A program made the position numbers and the translations under genes. From the NCBI GenBank assembly GCA_947846985.1, contig CANTUZ010000002.1:15634087-15698086 (forward strand): 64,000 nt of DNA, in the 5' to 3' direction. This DNA comes from Fratercula arctica. Its lineage: Eukaryota > Chordata > Aves > Charadriiformes > Alcidae. The notes under the pieces are model-generated. The model saw only the letters and a list, made by a program, of their open reading frames with translations, made no database searches and had not been told where the DNA came from. Below are positions 39,374 to 52,927 of this stretch, piece after piece (the first letter of the stretch is position 1; each line of letters starts with the position of its first letter).

Positions 39374-39706
39374 AATATTTTTTCCAATGGATGCTTGACA
39401 TCTGAGAATATTTAAAACTGTGCTTTGGTCTTTGCTGTTTTAGGAGACAATAGCAGACTTTGCTGCTCACAATATATGCGGTTTTACTTGGGTAGTTCCC
39501 TGGAGGAACAAGACTGTGCCTCTGCTTATACAGGCAGGCAAGCCAAAATTAGTTTTCTAAATGTTTTGGTAGATTTTAACAGACTTTGATTGATATCAAT
39601 AATAATACTCTACAAAATCCTTTTCTGCTTTCTTGGCCTTCGTATCGCTGCCTTTTCTGCAGAGTTTTACTTCTATTTTCCTTTTTGTGGTAAAATTTCC
39701 ATTTTC

Positions 39707-39730
39707 TTTTGTTTGTTTGTTTGTTTTTTT
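39707..39730. repeat. (GTTT)n microsatellite
   Basis: Four GTTT units followed by T7. Confidence 0.92.
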
Positions 39731-39877
39731 AAAATAAAACATTAAGATTCAAAATCACTGGTAAAATATTAAAGAGAATCTGAGAACGATTTTAAAAGGC
39801 ATTTGTCACAGTTTCTGAACTACAGTGATACAGCTGTGTTTAAGGCAAATTGCTGCACTTCTCTTGCTTTTCTGTGT

Positions 39878-39893
39878 TTTTTTTTTTTTTTTG
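39878..39893. repeat. Poly-T
   Basis: A T run of about 16. Confidence 0.92.
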
Positions 39894-41076
39894 TTAGCTT
39901 AGCTAATTTATTAGAAATTGAAAATCGTAAAGTGATCAAACCCAAGCATTTCAAATATCCCACTGAATGTAAAAATGAACCTCTTCCAAGATAATTTTCT
40001 GTTAAGTTACTTATTACTACAGATCACTTTTTTTATTCTGTTGATTTCCCCAGACTTTTCTGTTCTGAGGTGGAAAATCTGATGGTAGTTACTTTCACTG
40101 GCTGTTCATGTTGTCATATTAGTTGATCTGGACGGAAAGCCACATCCCAGAAATATGTAGGCTGCAACTTCTCAGGTGTATGAGTATTATGCAACATAAT
40201 CTATGGAATGTGTGATAGTTTTAGGAGTAGTTGTTGCCTCTATTATGTTTTGAATGAAGAACAAATTCAGTTACATGAAGTAAAATCTATAAATAAATTT
40301 TAAGAAAATTTGAGATCGAGATCCTTATGTGCAAGGGAACATAAGAAAGAGATCCAGTGCTATTTTTAGCTGTTTTGTGAGAGCCTCGCAAGTCCTATTT
40401 CTCTCTGTCATCACCAGCTGACTGATTACCGTGACATGGTTTGGGGCCTCAGTGGGTTAATTAAGATTTGAAACTGTTCCTGAAAACTACTTATGTTTTG
40501 GATACAAGGTTTTGGAACTTGGCAGGGTTTCAGGCTCAAACAAGAGTATAAAAAACTTGCATAGACTGCAGATTCGTGGTTTGTTCCTGTATATTCCTGT
40601 TTTTTTCCATGGAGTGCTATAGAATTGAGCTGAATAACTTTTTTTCCTTTTATTTTCTTTTAAACTCCATAATTCCGGAACTGTGTGGGATGCGCCTTCC
40701 ACTATCCCAGATGCGGAACAATAGGTACAAAGAGGGTGTTGTTAGAAAACTTTCAAATCTGTGTTTAAATATGACTCAGTTAATAGGAGTGCTCCAGATC
40801 CCCTGTTATGAGCATCTGAGAGCAGGCAAAGGCCTATGAATTACAATTTCTGCTTTCCTATTAGAAGGAAGCACTGGGTGGAGAAACAGCACTGGGAAGA
40901 CTGTGGATGTGAGGGAAGGGGGCTGCTCAAAGAGAGCAGTAGTTTGTCACTTTAACCTCAGTGGTAAGGAACGTATATAGTAGATGTGCCAGGTGCAGTG
41001 CTACTGGTGTGTGACAGGTCTGGTGAGCAAAACCCACAGCAGAAATGCCAGCAAAGCAAATTGTTCGTAATCTATT

Positions 41077-41212
41077 CATAGAATCATAGAATGCTTTGGG
41101 TTGGAAGGGACCTTAAAAATCATCTAGTTCCAAGCCCCCTGCCATGGGCAGGGACACCTTACACTAGACAATGTTACTCAAAGCCCCATCCAGCCTGGTC
41201 TTGAAGATACCT
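41077..41212 (-). mobile_element. CR1 LINE short 3' fragment, minus strand
   Basis: catagaatcatagaatgctt, gggttggaagggaccttaaa and tgccatgggcagggacacct match the CR1 3' UTR in reverse. Similarity stops after cagcctggtcttgaag. The copy is about 135 bases. Confidence 0.93.
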
Positions 41213-42885
41213 GGCCTATTAAGATACGTAAGCGGTAAAGAAAAATTAGGAATGAGAACAGAATGTCAAATAATTAATTTTCAGCATTATTTTTGAAAAC
41301 CATGATCTGTGATTGCTTTTCTTCAATTGATTTTCTTCCTACCTTTTGCAAGAGCTTGTTTTGAAGTCCCTTAGGAATCTTGAATGTCCTCTCTGGGGAG
41401 AAGGAAGTCAGCTTTAAGTGCAAGCCCTCAGGATTTGTTGTGAAAATCTGATCCTGTTTCTTTTAAAATGAAACCAGACAAGCATGTAAAGAGAAAAAGC
41501 ATGTGATATGTCTAAACAGAGCACTGGGAGATAAGAGCATGTAGGTTCCTCTGGCAGTTGAGTTGTTAGAAGAAACTTGGCCTATCAAAGCTCATTGACT
41601 CTGGAGCGTGGCCAGCTGTTAACTGTGGTGGTTAGCTATTATTATTAAAACTGTGATCAAGCAGGGTGAGGTGGGTCATAGCTGGTGAAGTGGGGCCACG
41701 TTGAGTTAAATGCAGAGGAAAATCAGAGCAGAGTGGTGCAGTAGTGAGAGGCTTGGCCATCGCCAACCTTGGGTTGCTATTTTCCTTTTCTTACTGCGGC
41801 TTGTTTGTGGAGATTGTGGTAGATGTGTGCATTAGAGCGCTTCCTACAGCGGCATAAATCATCGTGCCTTGGTGGCATTCGCTGTGATGGTGTTGGTTAA
41901 TGCTGATTTCTAGGGCACTGAGAGAGAAGTTGCCCTCTCCCAGAGGCGGCAGGTTCCTTCCCATGGTGCCTTGTCCTGGTGGTTAATGTGGCATCACGTA
42001 CGCTCATACCATCTCAGGAAATATTTTGTTGTGGTGTTGAAATAACAGCACATTGCCAGGAGCTTTTCAGATTTAGTTGGTGATTTCTTTAATGCAAGCA
42101 AAATATTAGGTTTTGTTTTGACAATTTTACAAGTTCGTCTGATCTAACTTGACCTATTATTTTTAACTCTGCCTGAGTAATTGTTGTTATAACTCATGTA
42201 AGAGTTAATACGATTAATCACACTTTTGGATTCCTGAAGGTGTGGCTTTGTGATGGATTTTAGCTGATCTAAGGCCGTGGTCCTGTGAAGGAGAGTGGCC
42301 TTGCGCTCCCTCCGGCCATGGCCGTGCTTCCCACCTCTTCCTGGCACCAATGCTAGGACTTGTCGGTTGTGCCAAGATGGGTCAGCGTGCTCATTGTCCT
42401 GAAAACTAACCCTGACAGAAAAAAGGACAGTGGTCATGGAAGAAGGGGTAGAGACCAAGGTCAGTGCTGCGAGGAGCAGCCAGGAGGCGGGGGACGGCTT
42501 TACTGTTGCCAGAACCATGGATGTTACGGCAGAGCATGAGTCTCCCTCAGCAAGGCCGGGTGGGAATGGCCTTCAGGGCTCCAACCCTGCCAGCCGAGGG
42601 AGCAAAATGGCAGATGTGGTGTCTGACAGCGCAGAGCGGAACCCAGTGCAGAGCGGGAAGGAGGTGCAAAGGAAGGCAGGTCCTCGGTCTTGCTCGTGCC
42701 CACAAAGGGCTGGTGGTGACCCACAGAAGACTGAGTTAAGTTTGGCCAAATGCAGCGTGCTGAGCTGATAGGTTCTGTGTATATTCACCAGACTTCTCAC
42801 TGGAAATATCTGCTCTGCTTTAGTTGATGCTTTTGGTCTGCTGTTGGAAATGTAGGCGCGCACCGAGGTGAGTGAGAAATGGAAG
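41213..42885 (+). other. Non-coding DNA with a GC-rich block at 42270-42780
   Basis: The second half is GC-rich compared with its surroundings. A 112-codon open frame lies at 42430-42768 (first ATG 42436), and other frames are open on both strands. I recognise no protein, and CpG density is only modest, so a promoter is not claimed. Confidence 0.5.
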
Positions 42886-43340
42886 AGAGTCATAGAACTC
42901 TGCAGAATGATTGATGCTGGAAGGGACCTCTGGAGTCTCCTATTCCAACCCCCTGCTCCAAACAGGGCCAGTTTGCCCAGGGCCTGTGCAGTTTGGATCC
43001 GAGCATCTCCATGGATGGAAAATTGCACAGCCTCTTTGCTGCCAGGGTGAAAAAGTGTTTCCAAAGCTTAATCTGAATTCCTCGTGTTGCAACTAGTGTC
43101 AATATTGCTTCTCCTCCCACTACTGGTCACCTCCCAGAAGATCCCAGCTCTCTTTTCTCTCTGCCCTCCCACTAGGCCATAGAAGACAACAACAAGCTTC
43201 TCTTTCTGCCTCCTTTTAAAATAGAACAAGCCCAGCTCTCTTGGCGTCACTTTGTATGTCCTGTAGCCCAGCCCCCACCATGCTGGTGGCCGTCACTCAT
43301 GCTGTCGCAGACGGGTCTGTAGGCAGCTGCCTCCACCAGG
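42886..43340 (-). mobile_element. Older, diverged CR1 LINE fragment, minus strand
   Basis: agtcatagaactctgcagaa, gatgctggaagggacctctg and attccaaccccctgctccaa show a CR1 3' end with many substitutions. Further along, ctctgccctcccactaggcc and aagcccagctctctt match the region that codes for the ORF2 C terminus. The end near 43340 is approximate. Divergence is clearly higher than in the other copies, so this is an old insertion. Confidence 0.8.
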
Positions 43341-43696
43341 AGGACGTGCTCCTGACTCGCTTTCTGAGTGCTGTCCCAGAGGGATCTGCCCATCCTTGTC
43401 TGCAAACCCGCTCAGCACCCAGCCAGTGCTGATGCACACCGATTATTCATTTAAACTTCTTGGTGGCGTTCCATGATTAGCAAAGAAGCAACACACTTTT
43501 TTAATAAAATCCCTGCCTGTCTTTTGTATATATTTTTCTTGCTGCTTGTTTGCTATTTGTGCAGGATTATATCCTCAAAGTGAGGAGGATGCATTGCAAA
43601 AGACACTGTTGTCAGCTGCGATAATGCCTTTCTAGGTTTAGCCATTCTATTCCAATTTAAGGGGGTTGGGAGTAAACCAAATACAAACTAGATGGG

Positions 43697-43722
43697 GAAA
43701 AAAAAAAGAAAAAAAAGAAAGG
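43697..43722. repeat. A-rich tract
   Basis: Two A runs separated by single G bases, just ahead of the plus-strand CR1 at 43738. Confidence 0.9.
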
Positions 43723-43737
43723 AATGATTTCTCAGCA

Positions 43738-44214
43738 CAAGAAGGACATGGACCTGTTGGAATGGGTCCAGCAGAGGCCACGAAGATAATCAGAGGGCTG
43801 GAGCACCTCTGCTATGAAGACAGGCTGAGAGAGTTGGGGGTGTTCAACCTGGAGAAGAGAAGGCTCTGGGGAGACTTTATTGCAGCCTTCCAGTACCTAA
43901 AGGGGGCCTACAGGAAAGACAGGGAGGGACTCTATCAGGGAGTGTAGCGATAGGAAAGGTTTTAAGCTAAAAGAGGGGAGATTTAGGTTAGATATTAGGA
44001 AGAAATTTTTCACTGTGAGGGTGGTGGGGCAGTGGAGCAGGTTGCCCAGAGAAGTTGTAGATGCCTCATCCCTGGAAGTCTTCAAGGCTGGATGGGGCTT
44101 TGAGCAACCTGGTCTAGTGGGAGATGTCCCTGCCCATGGCAGGGGGTTTGGAACTAGATGGTCTTTAAGGTCCTTTCCAACCCAAACCTCCTATGATTCT
44201 GTAACTCTATGATT
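43738..44214 (+). mobile_element. CR1 LINE 3' fragment, plus strand
   Basis: Starting at ggacatggacctgttggaat, the plus strand encodes ATKIIRGLEHLCYEDRLREL and then [20 protein letters not shown], the CR1 ORF2 C-terminal region. It ends in tcctatgattctgtaactctatgatt. A frame break lies near 43945 (tatcagggagtgtagcgat). It lies about 400 bases after the old minus-strand copy at 42886. Confidence 0.95.
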
Positions 44215-44387
44215 TCTGGACATACCTACTGGTAACACTCCCATTTCAAAATGCTCGTATTCCCAGCACTTTAGCAGAAACCTTCTACTACCCTTCTGTA
44301 CTTGAAAGTACCTTTTAAGTGCTCTGCCGCTGTTTTTGTGGAATGATGACTCTTGCGTGGCTTAAAACTTGCATTATTTTGTGCTAT

Positions 44388-44426
44388 ATTTTGGTATGGT
44401 ATTTTGGTATGTAATATTTTGGTATG
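44388..44426. repeat. Three copies of attttggtatg
   Basis: Copies at 44388-44398, 44401-44411 and 44416-44426, separated by 2 and 4 bases. This is a short tandem array. Confidence 0.95.
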
Positions 44427-44879
44427 TATTCTGAACAGTTATTGAAGTTCTGAGTGCATGGTCTTTGCTTTTATTTCAGTACTATTAGAAAAAGTTATGG
44501 TGTAATGTTATGGAATTTGCTGATTGAAAATGATTTTATCTCATTTCCAACTAGTGAATTTGTCACTTCTGTAATAGCCACAAAGTGTTGCTCCCTGTTG
44601 CTCTGTACGAGAGTGAGTGAGCATTTTTCTTTACAGCAGATTGATTTTAATGTTTCTTGACAAAAAGGAAGGAAAATTAATTTTAATTATCTAAAAATAT
44701 GTCCCCTGGCTCCAAGTATAGTTCTGAGATAGAAAGCAAGCAGTGTTTTGCTTTCTCAGCAATTTCTGTCACTTGAAGTGTGAATTGATCATGGAGGTAA
44801 TAGCACATGGGGCAAATCCAGTGGGAGCTGTCTGATTTCATGTGTGTTTCAGTTCAAGCACTTACGTTCTTTTGATTTG

Positions 44880-45075
44880 TGGACTGTAATTTTCACTGAC
44901 AGTATTAGCGGCTTTTAGAAGAACAGCCCCTGACAGATGACATCCATCTCACCAGCTGCTGCCTAATCTGACTTCAGGCTGCTGATTGCATTATCTGACT
45001 GATTTGAAATACAGTAAATATTAATGACTGTTCATCTGTTATTTAAGATAAATAGAAAGTAGTTGAGAGAGTGAT
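44880..45075. promoter_or_regulatory. Candidate conserved non-coding patch
   Basis: A complex, repeat-free stretch with an E-box CAGCTG (44953-44958) and several TAAT and GATAA-type cores. It looks unlike the simple T-rich intron around it. This is an impression only. Confidence 0.25.
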
Positions 45076-48000
45076 GGTCACATTTCACGCTTACGCTGTA
45101 AGTAGCTCCTTGTCATCTGTGGTGATGGTATCAACTTTCGTGACTGACAGCTTTTCTTCTACTGTAATTTCTTTGGGAAAACTCAATGTTGTTTTAATTA
45201 TCTTCTTTCTCCCACAACCTTTATTACTCTAGTTTTCAGGATGGTCAGAAATAGTGAGAAGACTCGTGTGGTGTAAGTTTAAAACTGAAAAATCAAGATC
45301 TTTGTTTCATTGTCAATCTTACGAAAATTACCTTTCAAATGAATTAGATGTAGTCAAGAAATGATTAATAAAGTTAAGAAAGTAACGAAAGTAATATATT
45401 ACAGATTTATATTCAAGCAGATGAACTTGAATCTGTAGTTCAAGCCAGAACTTCTTGTAGGAATATGATGGTTTCAAAAATCTTTCCTTGGATGGTTTCT
45501 GAAGCATGGGATAGAATTTATGACCAAAAGTTGGAAAGAAGTTAACGAAGTGCAGAACAGGGTGGTGGTTATGGTTCTTCATAATGATCAAAATTTGCAT
45601 AGGGGTTTGAACTTACATCTGCCGTATGCCATATATATTAAAATAGATGGTTAGAAAGCTTACTATAAACAGAAAAACTCTTTACTTACTTCTGTGCTGA
45701 TCATTCTTAAGGTGAGTTATGGAAAGTTTTCATAATACGGTTTTCAACTTCATCTGTTAATGCTTTAAAAAAACCCACAAAACAAAACCCCCACAAAACC
45801 AAAGAAACCCCACACAATTGTTTCCTGTTTCCTGAAAAGAAAACCCAAGAAAATTGAGGTAGCAATGTCTGCCATTTGTTTGTCTGTCATTGCTTTCATT
45901 CTAGTTTTATTAAGAGCAAGATCAAACATGAAGTGTCATAACTTTGTGCTTGTGAGAACCACAGTGACCCACAGTCTGTCACTCTTGAAGTCAATTTGTT
46001 AAAGACTGTTCCAGTTTTAAAATAGTGTAAACTTGAAACACTTCTATTAAGCTTCCCTAAATTCTCTTCCACAATCCTTGCTTTACTGAATTACCTTCTC
46101 TTCCTCTATTAGTACTTCGGCATATTAAGGCAGACTACATTGATTTCTTTGTTTTGAATATTAAGTTATTCTTGTTGCACATTTTTCATCAAAAATAGCT
46201 GTCATAAATCTGTCAGCTGCCAGAAATAGAAGTCAGCTTTGAAAACCTTTTAAATATTGCGATGCATTTTCATTAAAACAAATTGTCAGCAGAGAACATA
46301 CTTCTTTTCTTGACACCATCGTACCGCATTGATGAATGACACCAGGCAGCCGAGTTTCACTTTATGGCATCGGCCGAGTACAATACCAGCCTTGCAGCTG
46401 CAGGACTGAGACATCCGTCTCTTCCCTATCAGCCCTTGGCACCCGTTTGCTCCGCAGGCGGGCGATGAAGCACTGACACCGGCAGTTGCTCCTGGACATG
46501 GATGGATTTGCATTGGGGGAAACGGCTGCAGGGCGGTGGCGTAGCCAGTTTCTTGTCTTCTTAGAATGGCAATCATCTCCTGAATCGTTAAAAATGTTGA
46601 TGCTTGCTGTTATAAAACAACTCACTGAGCTATTTAATACTGTGCATGTAAAAATATGTTTGCTTACTGAACTATAATTAATTCCTTTTTCTTCCTCTTT
46701 CCGCGCTCTGTCAGAAGTTAGGTGGGCTGAATGTAGACACTTACTCTGATGCAGATTAATTAAATAACTTGAGCATTGCCTTTGGCTTAATGTCTTGGAG
46801 TCAGATGACTCTTCAGTATTTAGATACCTGAGCAGCTACATTTGGATTACAGAACAGGGAATTAAGCTTTTTTTTTTTTTCTTCTTCTTTCCTGTCATAC
46901 ACGTTAAAAAAAACCCGACTAACATCTACTCATTAATAAAAACCCAAGACTTCAGTCCTTCCAGATGATAAAGTGGTGGTTTAGGGAGCAAATAAACTCT
47001 ATGGTAACCTGTTTTATTCTTTGGGCATGTAGCTATCCTTATTGTTTATATAGCATCAAGTTAAAGGTTTGTGACTGCTGTAGGCAGCAGTCTACAGTCT
47101 GTAGGGTGGGGTAAGGTATTCAGGGCATTTCTATCTAGCCCTTTGTCTCTTGGCTCTCCATTTCAGACACTCGGCCTTTTGAGTAGCCATCAAACACGAA
47201 AAGGGGGGGAGGTATTTGCTAATAATTTAAAGGATTAGCATGTAAAAATGTTAAAGAGATGGTGTATGATGCAAATACCAGGATGACCGTCTTGATGTAC
47301 CCATTCATCCCTTTCACCACTGCTTTCCTTCTTATGGCTGCCAAAAAGCAACTATATTTTCATTTGCCAAAATAAAAAATAGGCTGTTACATGTATGCTC
47401 ACTTTAATTTTATTGGGAGGAAAAGTGCTTGACTAGCCCCTCTGAAGGTATTGTGTTTATCGTACAGAAAGGTCAATGTTTCCTTCAGATTTCCGTAGCA
47501 CCTCTCAGATACTGTATGGATATTGAATCCAGGTTAAACAAATATTTGGATCTGCTCTTACCTGTTCTTAATAATTTCCAAATGTAATGGGCTGGCGATA
47601 TGGAGCCCAGATAGGCTACTTTTAAATCGCTCCTGAAGTTGATAGGTAGATATTGGTATATTCAGTGAATTTATGTGTTGGTAACTTTGCAGAGATTAAC
47701 ACATTAATCTTTTGCTGCCTTTTAGTAAACACTTCATTATTCTTATACCCTGAAATTGAAAACCTGTTGCAGATTTGGACCTAGCTCGTCCTAGCACTCA
47801 AACTGTTTAGATCAGCGTTTGGGTTGGACTTATGAAACATAGCAGCTGTATCTCATGCTTTGATCAGCAAAAAAGAAATCTTAATATTTATGGATTTCAT
47901 TTCAAATTTCTCTGTTATAATCCTAAAATTGTACCATATGAATCATAACCAGAAGACACCTCCCCCCCTCCCCTTTTAAAAATACTAGTCATATTCATTT

Positions 48001-50575
48001 CTAAAACGGAGCCTAAATTTTTAAGTAATATTTTATTTCAATTTGTTTTCAAGTTTATCTTTTCAACACTACTTATTTTCTTAATTCTACTGCTGGAAAA
48101 GCTGTTGTTACAGAGAGACTGAAGTGAAAAGGCATATGGCCTTTTATTGCTGTTGTGGGAATTATTCTTGGAGCCGTGACAAAATTAGTAAAGGAGGGGG
48201 GGGAGCAATAGGGGTTTTTTTTGTTGGTTTTACCTTCTGCTTCATTATGTGTTTAATTCAGTAGATAAATCAATAGCAACATTTGTAACAGAGTGAATTA
48301 ATTTAATGTAAGAAATTTGGGAGCAGTAAATTAGTGACATGGCAACAAGCTTCAGTGTAGACAGAATTAAAGCAGTACCTTTAAATGTTTTTTAATAATA
48401 AAACCTCTTAAGATGATAGATGATTAAAGAAATTAAGAAATAATTTCTAGATTTTTGAAAAGGAGAATTCCAATACAGGATATAAGCTTAATTTGCAAAA
48501 ATCCCAGTTATCTAACTGTGGTAAGCTGTAGATACTTTACGAGTCCAAACATAATTTATATACAGTTTGGAAGGTAAATCTCATCTATGTAGGAGCAGTT
48601 ATATTTAATTATGATATTCTGGTTAACAGAAATATAGACATTGTGTGTAAGAAAACAAGTTAATGAAACCTCAGATTTCTTGTAAGTCGCAAATAGGACT
48701 GTCCTTTCAAAGAGCAGCAGACCAGTGTTCAGCGGGAGAACACAGGCTGTATAGCAGGCTGGTTTGTTCAGCATATAGTAGCCTGGCTTTTTCAATAAGT
48801 CCCTTTTTGAAAAAGAAAGCAGGCAATTTTCAGGCTGAAGCGTGAGTCAGGAGTATTCGAAGGAGAGAGGATAGAGAGATTTCTCTCCCGGAAGTCAGCG
48901 GAACAGCTGGAGAACCTCTGGGGAAGAGTGATGTTTCACCTCTTCAGTGGCTGGCAGTGTTTTGGCTCTGTCACAACACTGTGGACAGATCTGTTTTGGA
49001 GAAGTCGTTGGTGTGCCACACATGGGTAATGAGGAGAAGGAACGTGGTACGGCCAGCTCCCGTTTTGTTACACAATACAACTGCGTGTAAGCGAGAGCGG
49101 GGTCTGAGTTGGCAAGGAGCAAACATGAAGGAAGACTTTCCAATTGATTGCTCTTCTTATATGCTGATGTTTTTTATGACTCTCATCTTGTGGGGAGGGG
49201 TTGACATGTTTTCTGTCTCATAAAATGTGTTTGTTAATATAAGTCCTATTTCACAAATCTATTGGGGTTCTTCTGGTGGGATTAGGATGATCCATTTGAT
49301 ATTTCTTGCTTGGATTTCTGAGAGGTGTTTGACCAGGTCTGTCTCCAAAAGCTCTAAAGAAGACTTAACAACCATGGTATAAGAGACAAAGTTTGTCTAT
49401 AGATAAGGAAAAAAAATTAAAAGTAGGAAATAGAGGGGAAGGGTAAATACCACGGTTTTATTGTCAACAGTAGAAGGTCACCACCAGGTTTTTTCAGAGA
49501 TGACTGCTTGAGACTTGTGCTCTTAAACAGAACTGTAAATGAGCTATAGAGGGAAGCAGGAGATGGCAAAACTGAGGGATGATCCTAAGCTGTTTACAGT
49601 GGTAGAGACTGGGTCTGCCCCAGTCTTTCATGTTTGGTCCTCAGAAGATTGAGTAATGGGCATTACAGTGGTAGGTGAAACTGAGTTCAGTTAATGTTGA
49701 GGGTTTGTAGTGTTTTTTTTCTCCCCTTTACATTTTTATATATGAAGTAGTGATCTTTCAGATAGCTGTTACAACTAAGGACTGAGATCTTGGACTTACA
49801 GCTGATAGCTTAACAAAAATATCTCTGTGTTCAGTAGCATAGGATGGGATACATTTTTTTTTTTTTCCTGCATCAGACATTGATGCTTTGTAATGCTGAC
49901 TTCTTTGTGTAGATTTTCTGTAGAAAAAAATATTTCATTTGCTATTGGTACATCAGGTACATTGAACTTCCTGTATCAGCTTCAGTAGATGGATATGTAA
50001 ATTTTATGTTTATCTTTAAAAATGTAAATTTTACTTTCTACTTTTCTAAGATTGTAATTCTGAACTGGCTATATCTAGGGATTTTAAATGCTAGAGTAAA
50101 GGTGTTACTGTTTATGGATTTACAGTATAGGACAATAGTCATCATACTTTTATTAAGTGGCTAGTTTATGTAGTACCTTTAAATTTATATTGATATTTAC
50201 AATGGCATGATTTTTTTTTCATAGCAATCTAATTTATTTTTTCTAATTGTATTGCAATCGTTATTGATAAGATGGAGAGACATTCCAACTATTTAGTGAT
50301 GTAGCAGTGTGGAAATTTATTCACTGAGTGTAAATATGAGCACTTGTTTGTATTTTGCCTATAACCTGATAGGTGGAGTAGTTCTTGGTCTAGGAAATTT
50401 ATAGTGAGGACTAAATGAATAATAAAAGAGGACTACAGTAATTCAGTTTCTTTTTCTTAAAACCTAGAAAGATCTGAAATAGGCTAGGGAATGTTATTGG
50501 AGTAATTGCATTGACCACCCAATGAGAAGTACCTCCCAGTTCTTGCTGTCCATTTTGAACCCAGCATTTGTAATA

Positions 50576-50663
50576 TGCTCTAGGTGAACCTGCTCTGGCG
50601 GGGGGGGTCACACTAGATGATCTCCAGAGGTCCCTTCCAACCCCGGTCATTCTGTGATTCTGT
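50576..50663 (+). mobile_element. CR1 LINE 3' tail, plus strand
   Basis: tgctctaggtgaacctgctc, then cactagatgatctccagagg and cattctgtgattctgta, is the last 88 bases of a CR1 of the same 3' subfamily as 14675-16266. It contains a run of G where the consensus has cagggggttgg. Confidence 0.93.
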
Positions 50664-52908
50664 AGGAGTCGAAACGATTCTTAATATTCATCATGAAATT
50701 CTGTTAAAACCTTTTCAGATAGTCTTTTTTGCCTTTTTCAGGCACTCAAAAATGAGACGGTAGCATGTTGTCTGAGATGTCCCTCCCTGAAGGTGAACTG
50801 CAGCTCGGGTGAGGCTCCTCTCCCCGCTCCCTGGTGACAGGTTTTGGCTTTGAGTCCTCCTGGAGGAGCAGCCGTAACTTGGCCTCCCTGGGCTGTGCTT
50901 TGGTGCAACCACTCTCCGGTTATCGACTGCCGAGGGAGCGTAAGCAGATTAGTGAACGGAGCTAAAGTTGGCTTCTGCCAAAGCCTCCTCAGCCTTGTTT
51001 CCAGATGCTGTCGGAGGTCTAATTTAAAGAAGTGTCTTGGGTGCCTAAATGCCTAAATCCCTTGACTTTGACGGAGTCCAGACATCTTACCCAGCACTGC
51101 GAATGTGTTTCTCAGAAATGATGAAATTCCAGGAGCATGCTTGTTATCTGTGTGGCTGATTCTCTCTCACACCCCTCCCTGGTAGCAAGCCTGGCCTCGG
51201 CGTGCCGCCCCAGCTGCTGCTCTCGGTCACCATCATCCCCGTTGGCCAAGGAGCCTGAGGAGGCCATGCAAAGCTGGGGCTTGGAGTAAAACAGCTTTCA
51301 TGAACAGCAGGCAATTAGCTGGGGGATGATGCAGGTCCTGGCTTAGTGCTCCTGTCGCTCTGGGCCTTTTCTGTTGGCTCTCCCGTCAGGGTGCCTGCGT
51401 TGTGTTTTGCTTGAGTTCGGGCCAAAATAAAATGGTATCCAGCTGCCCTAGTTGATATTTAATCTCCTTTGGTGCTTCAGCATGTATGTGTTCCAGGACT
51501 GGATTCCTCCGGTTTGTCTTGTCAAATAAACATCAGCATTTAACAAGGTTATCTGGGTAAGAGCATTAGCTGAATTACCTGCCCCTCCGTGCTAACAGTA
51601 CGGCAGCTCACGTGGGTAGTGCCGAAGCCGTCGCAGGTACCACTAGGTTGAACTGGGAAAATTGTATTTTCCACTGAGTGGGTACAGCTATGTTGAAACT
51701 TGAGTGTGTCGAGCGGCTTAGGTTAAATATTTCACTAAATCTACTGGAAATAATTTAAGTAAAAGTTACTGGAATGGATCATTGCTTCAGATGTTTTTAA
51801 CAGCAACTGAAATGGGTACATGAAAAACGTAAAATGTAGAATACAACAAATCTACAAGTTGTGAAAGGGACGCTGGTTTATCTTATTCTCTGCCCTTTAA
51901 AATTTTAATAATGGCATATTTTTATGTGGAGTTAATGAGCCCTGAAAGGAAATCGGAATTGAAACTTCAGGTCATACTTATTTTCATTTTTGTTTTCCAT
52001 AAACATTGGGAACTAGTATAGTTTTTAGTTGCATTTATATGTTTCTCAAGAACATGGTGCAAAGTTAAGTGGCGTGGGGTCTTTATCTCAAAATACACAC
52101 TTATAATGTATTTCTTCCCCTTTTTATGTTTCAACATTTGCCCTTTATAAAGGAATATGTATAGCTGTGGTTTCTTATGCTTTGGTAAATCTTATACTGT
52201 AGAAATCTGATGTGGCGTTCACTGCATACCATGCATTAAATGTTTCTGTATAGATAGCTTGCTTTTCAGCATAAAACATTAAGTGCTTTGAGATCTATTA
52301 CTGAAAGATTCTGTGCGGTAACTGGGTACTGATATGACAGTAAGATTTGATTTGTTATGTCACTGACTATTAGACATTCTGGCAGCACTTAGCAAAATGT
52401 CCCTCACTCCCATTTGTTTCAAAAGAAATCTTTGGTTGATAAAAATAGCTTTTATTCAAAGTACAGAGTTTTAAACAGATCTTAGCACTGGTTTTGTGGT
52501 AAATATTGACTGGTAAGTCGTCATTTAATCTTTTATGTTTAGTATATTCATTCATTTGAGGAATGTTAGCTAAACCTGGGGTCCTGCCATTGCAGGGACA
52601 TGTCTGCTCTAATGATGCAATCCCAAAGAATAGATCTTACTTTGAAATTTGTGTGTGTATGTCTGTATGCACATACTGGAGGATGTTGCATCTTATTTGA
52701 GTCGAGAGAGATTCAGTTCTGCTAGTGTTTTGTGAGAGGTTCCTTGTCCAAAGTTCACCTGCAGCTGTATGCTGGTTGAGTTGGGAACTCTACCTATGAC
52801 ATTAGCATACCCACTTTTTTTGTTAGTATTGCGAAAGACAAAATGTCATTTTTTTGCAAGATCTTGGGCATTATTTTCTGATGCTTTGGGGTTTAAAGAG
52901 CAGGTAAC

Positions 52909-52927
52909 GTGCAAATTGTATGCAAAT
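52909..52927 (+). promoter_or_regulatory. Paired octamer-like (POU) motifs
   Basis: tgcaaat occurs at 52910-52916 and 52921-52927, the second within a perfect ATGCAAAT octamer (52920-52927). The copies are 11 bases apart, about one helical turn. Binding is inferred from the motif alone. Confidence 0.35.

Larger units (their letters stand above)
36935..41076 (+). other. Non-coding DNA, inferred PARD3 intron
   Basis: AT-rich with T-rich microsatellites at 39336, 39707 and 39879 and an ATT repeat at 37340. No gene is seen. Confidence 0.7.
44215..50575 (+). other. Non-coding DNA, inferred PARD3 intron
   Basis: About 6.4 kb with no exon seen. It includes a three-copy short tandem repeat that starts earlier at 44388, a candidate conserved patch at 44880-45075, and T runs near 46869. 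Confidence 0.65.
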
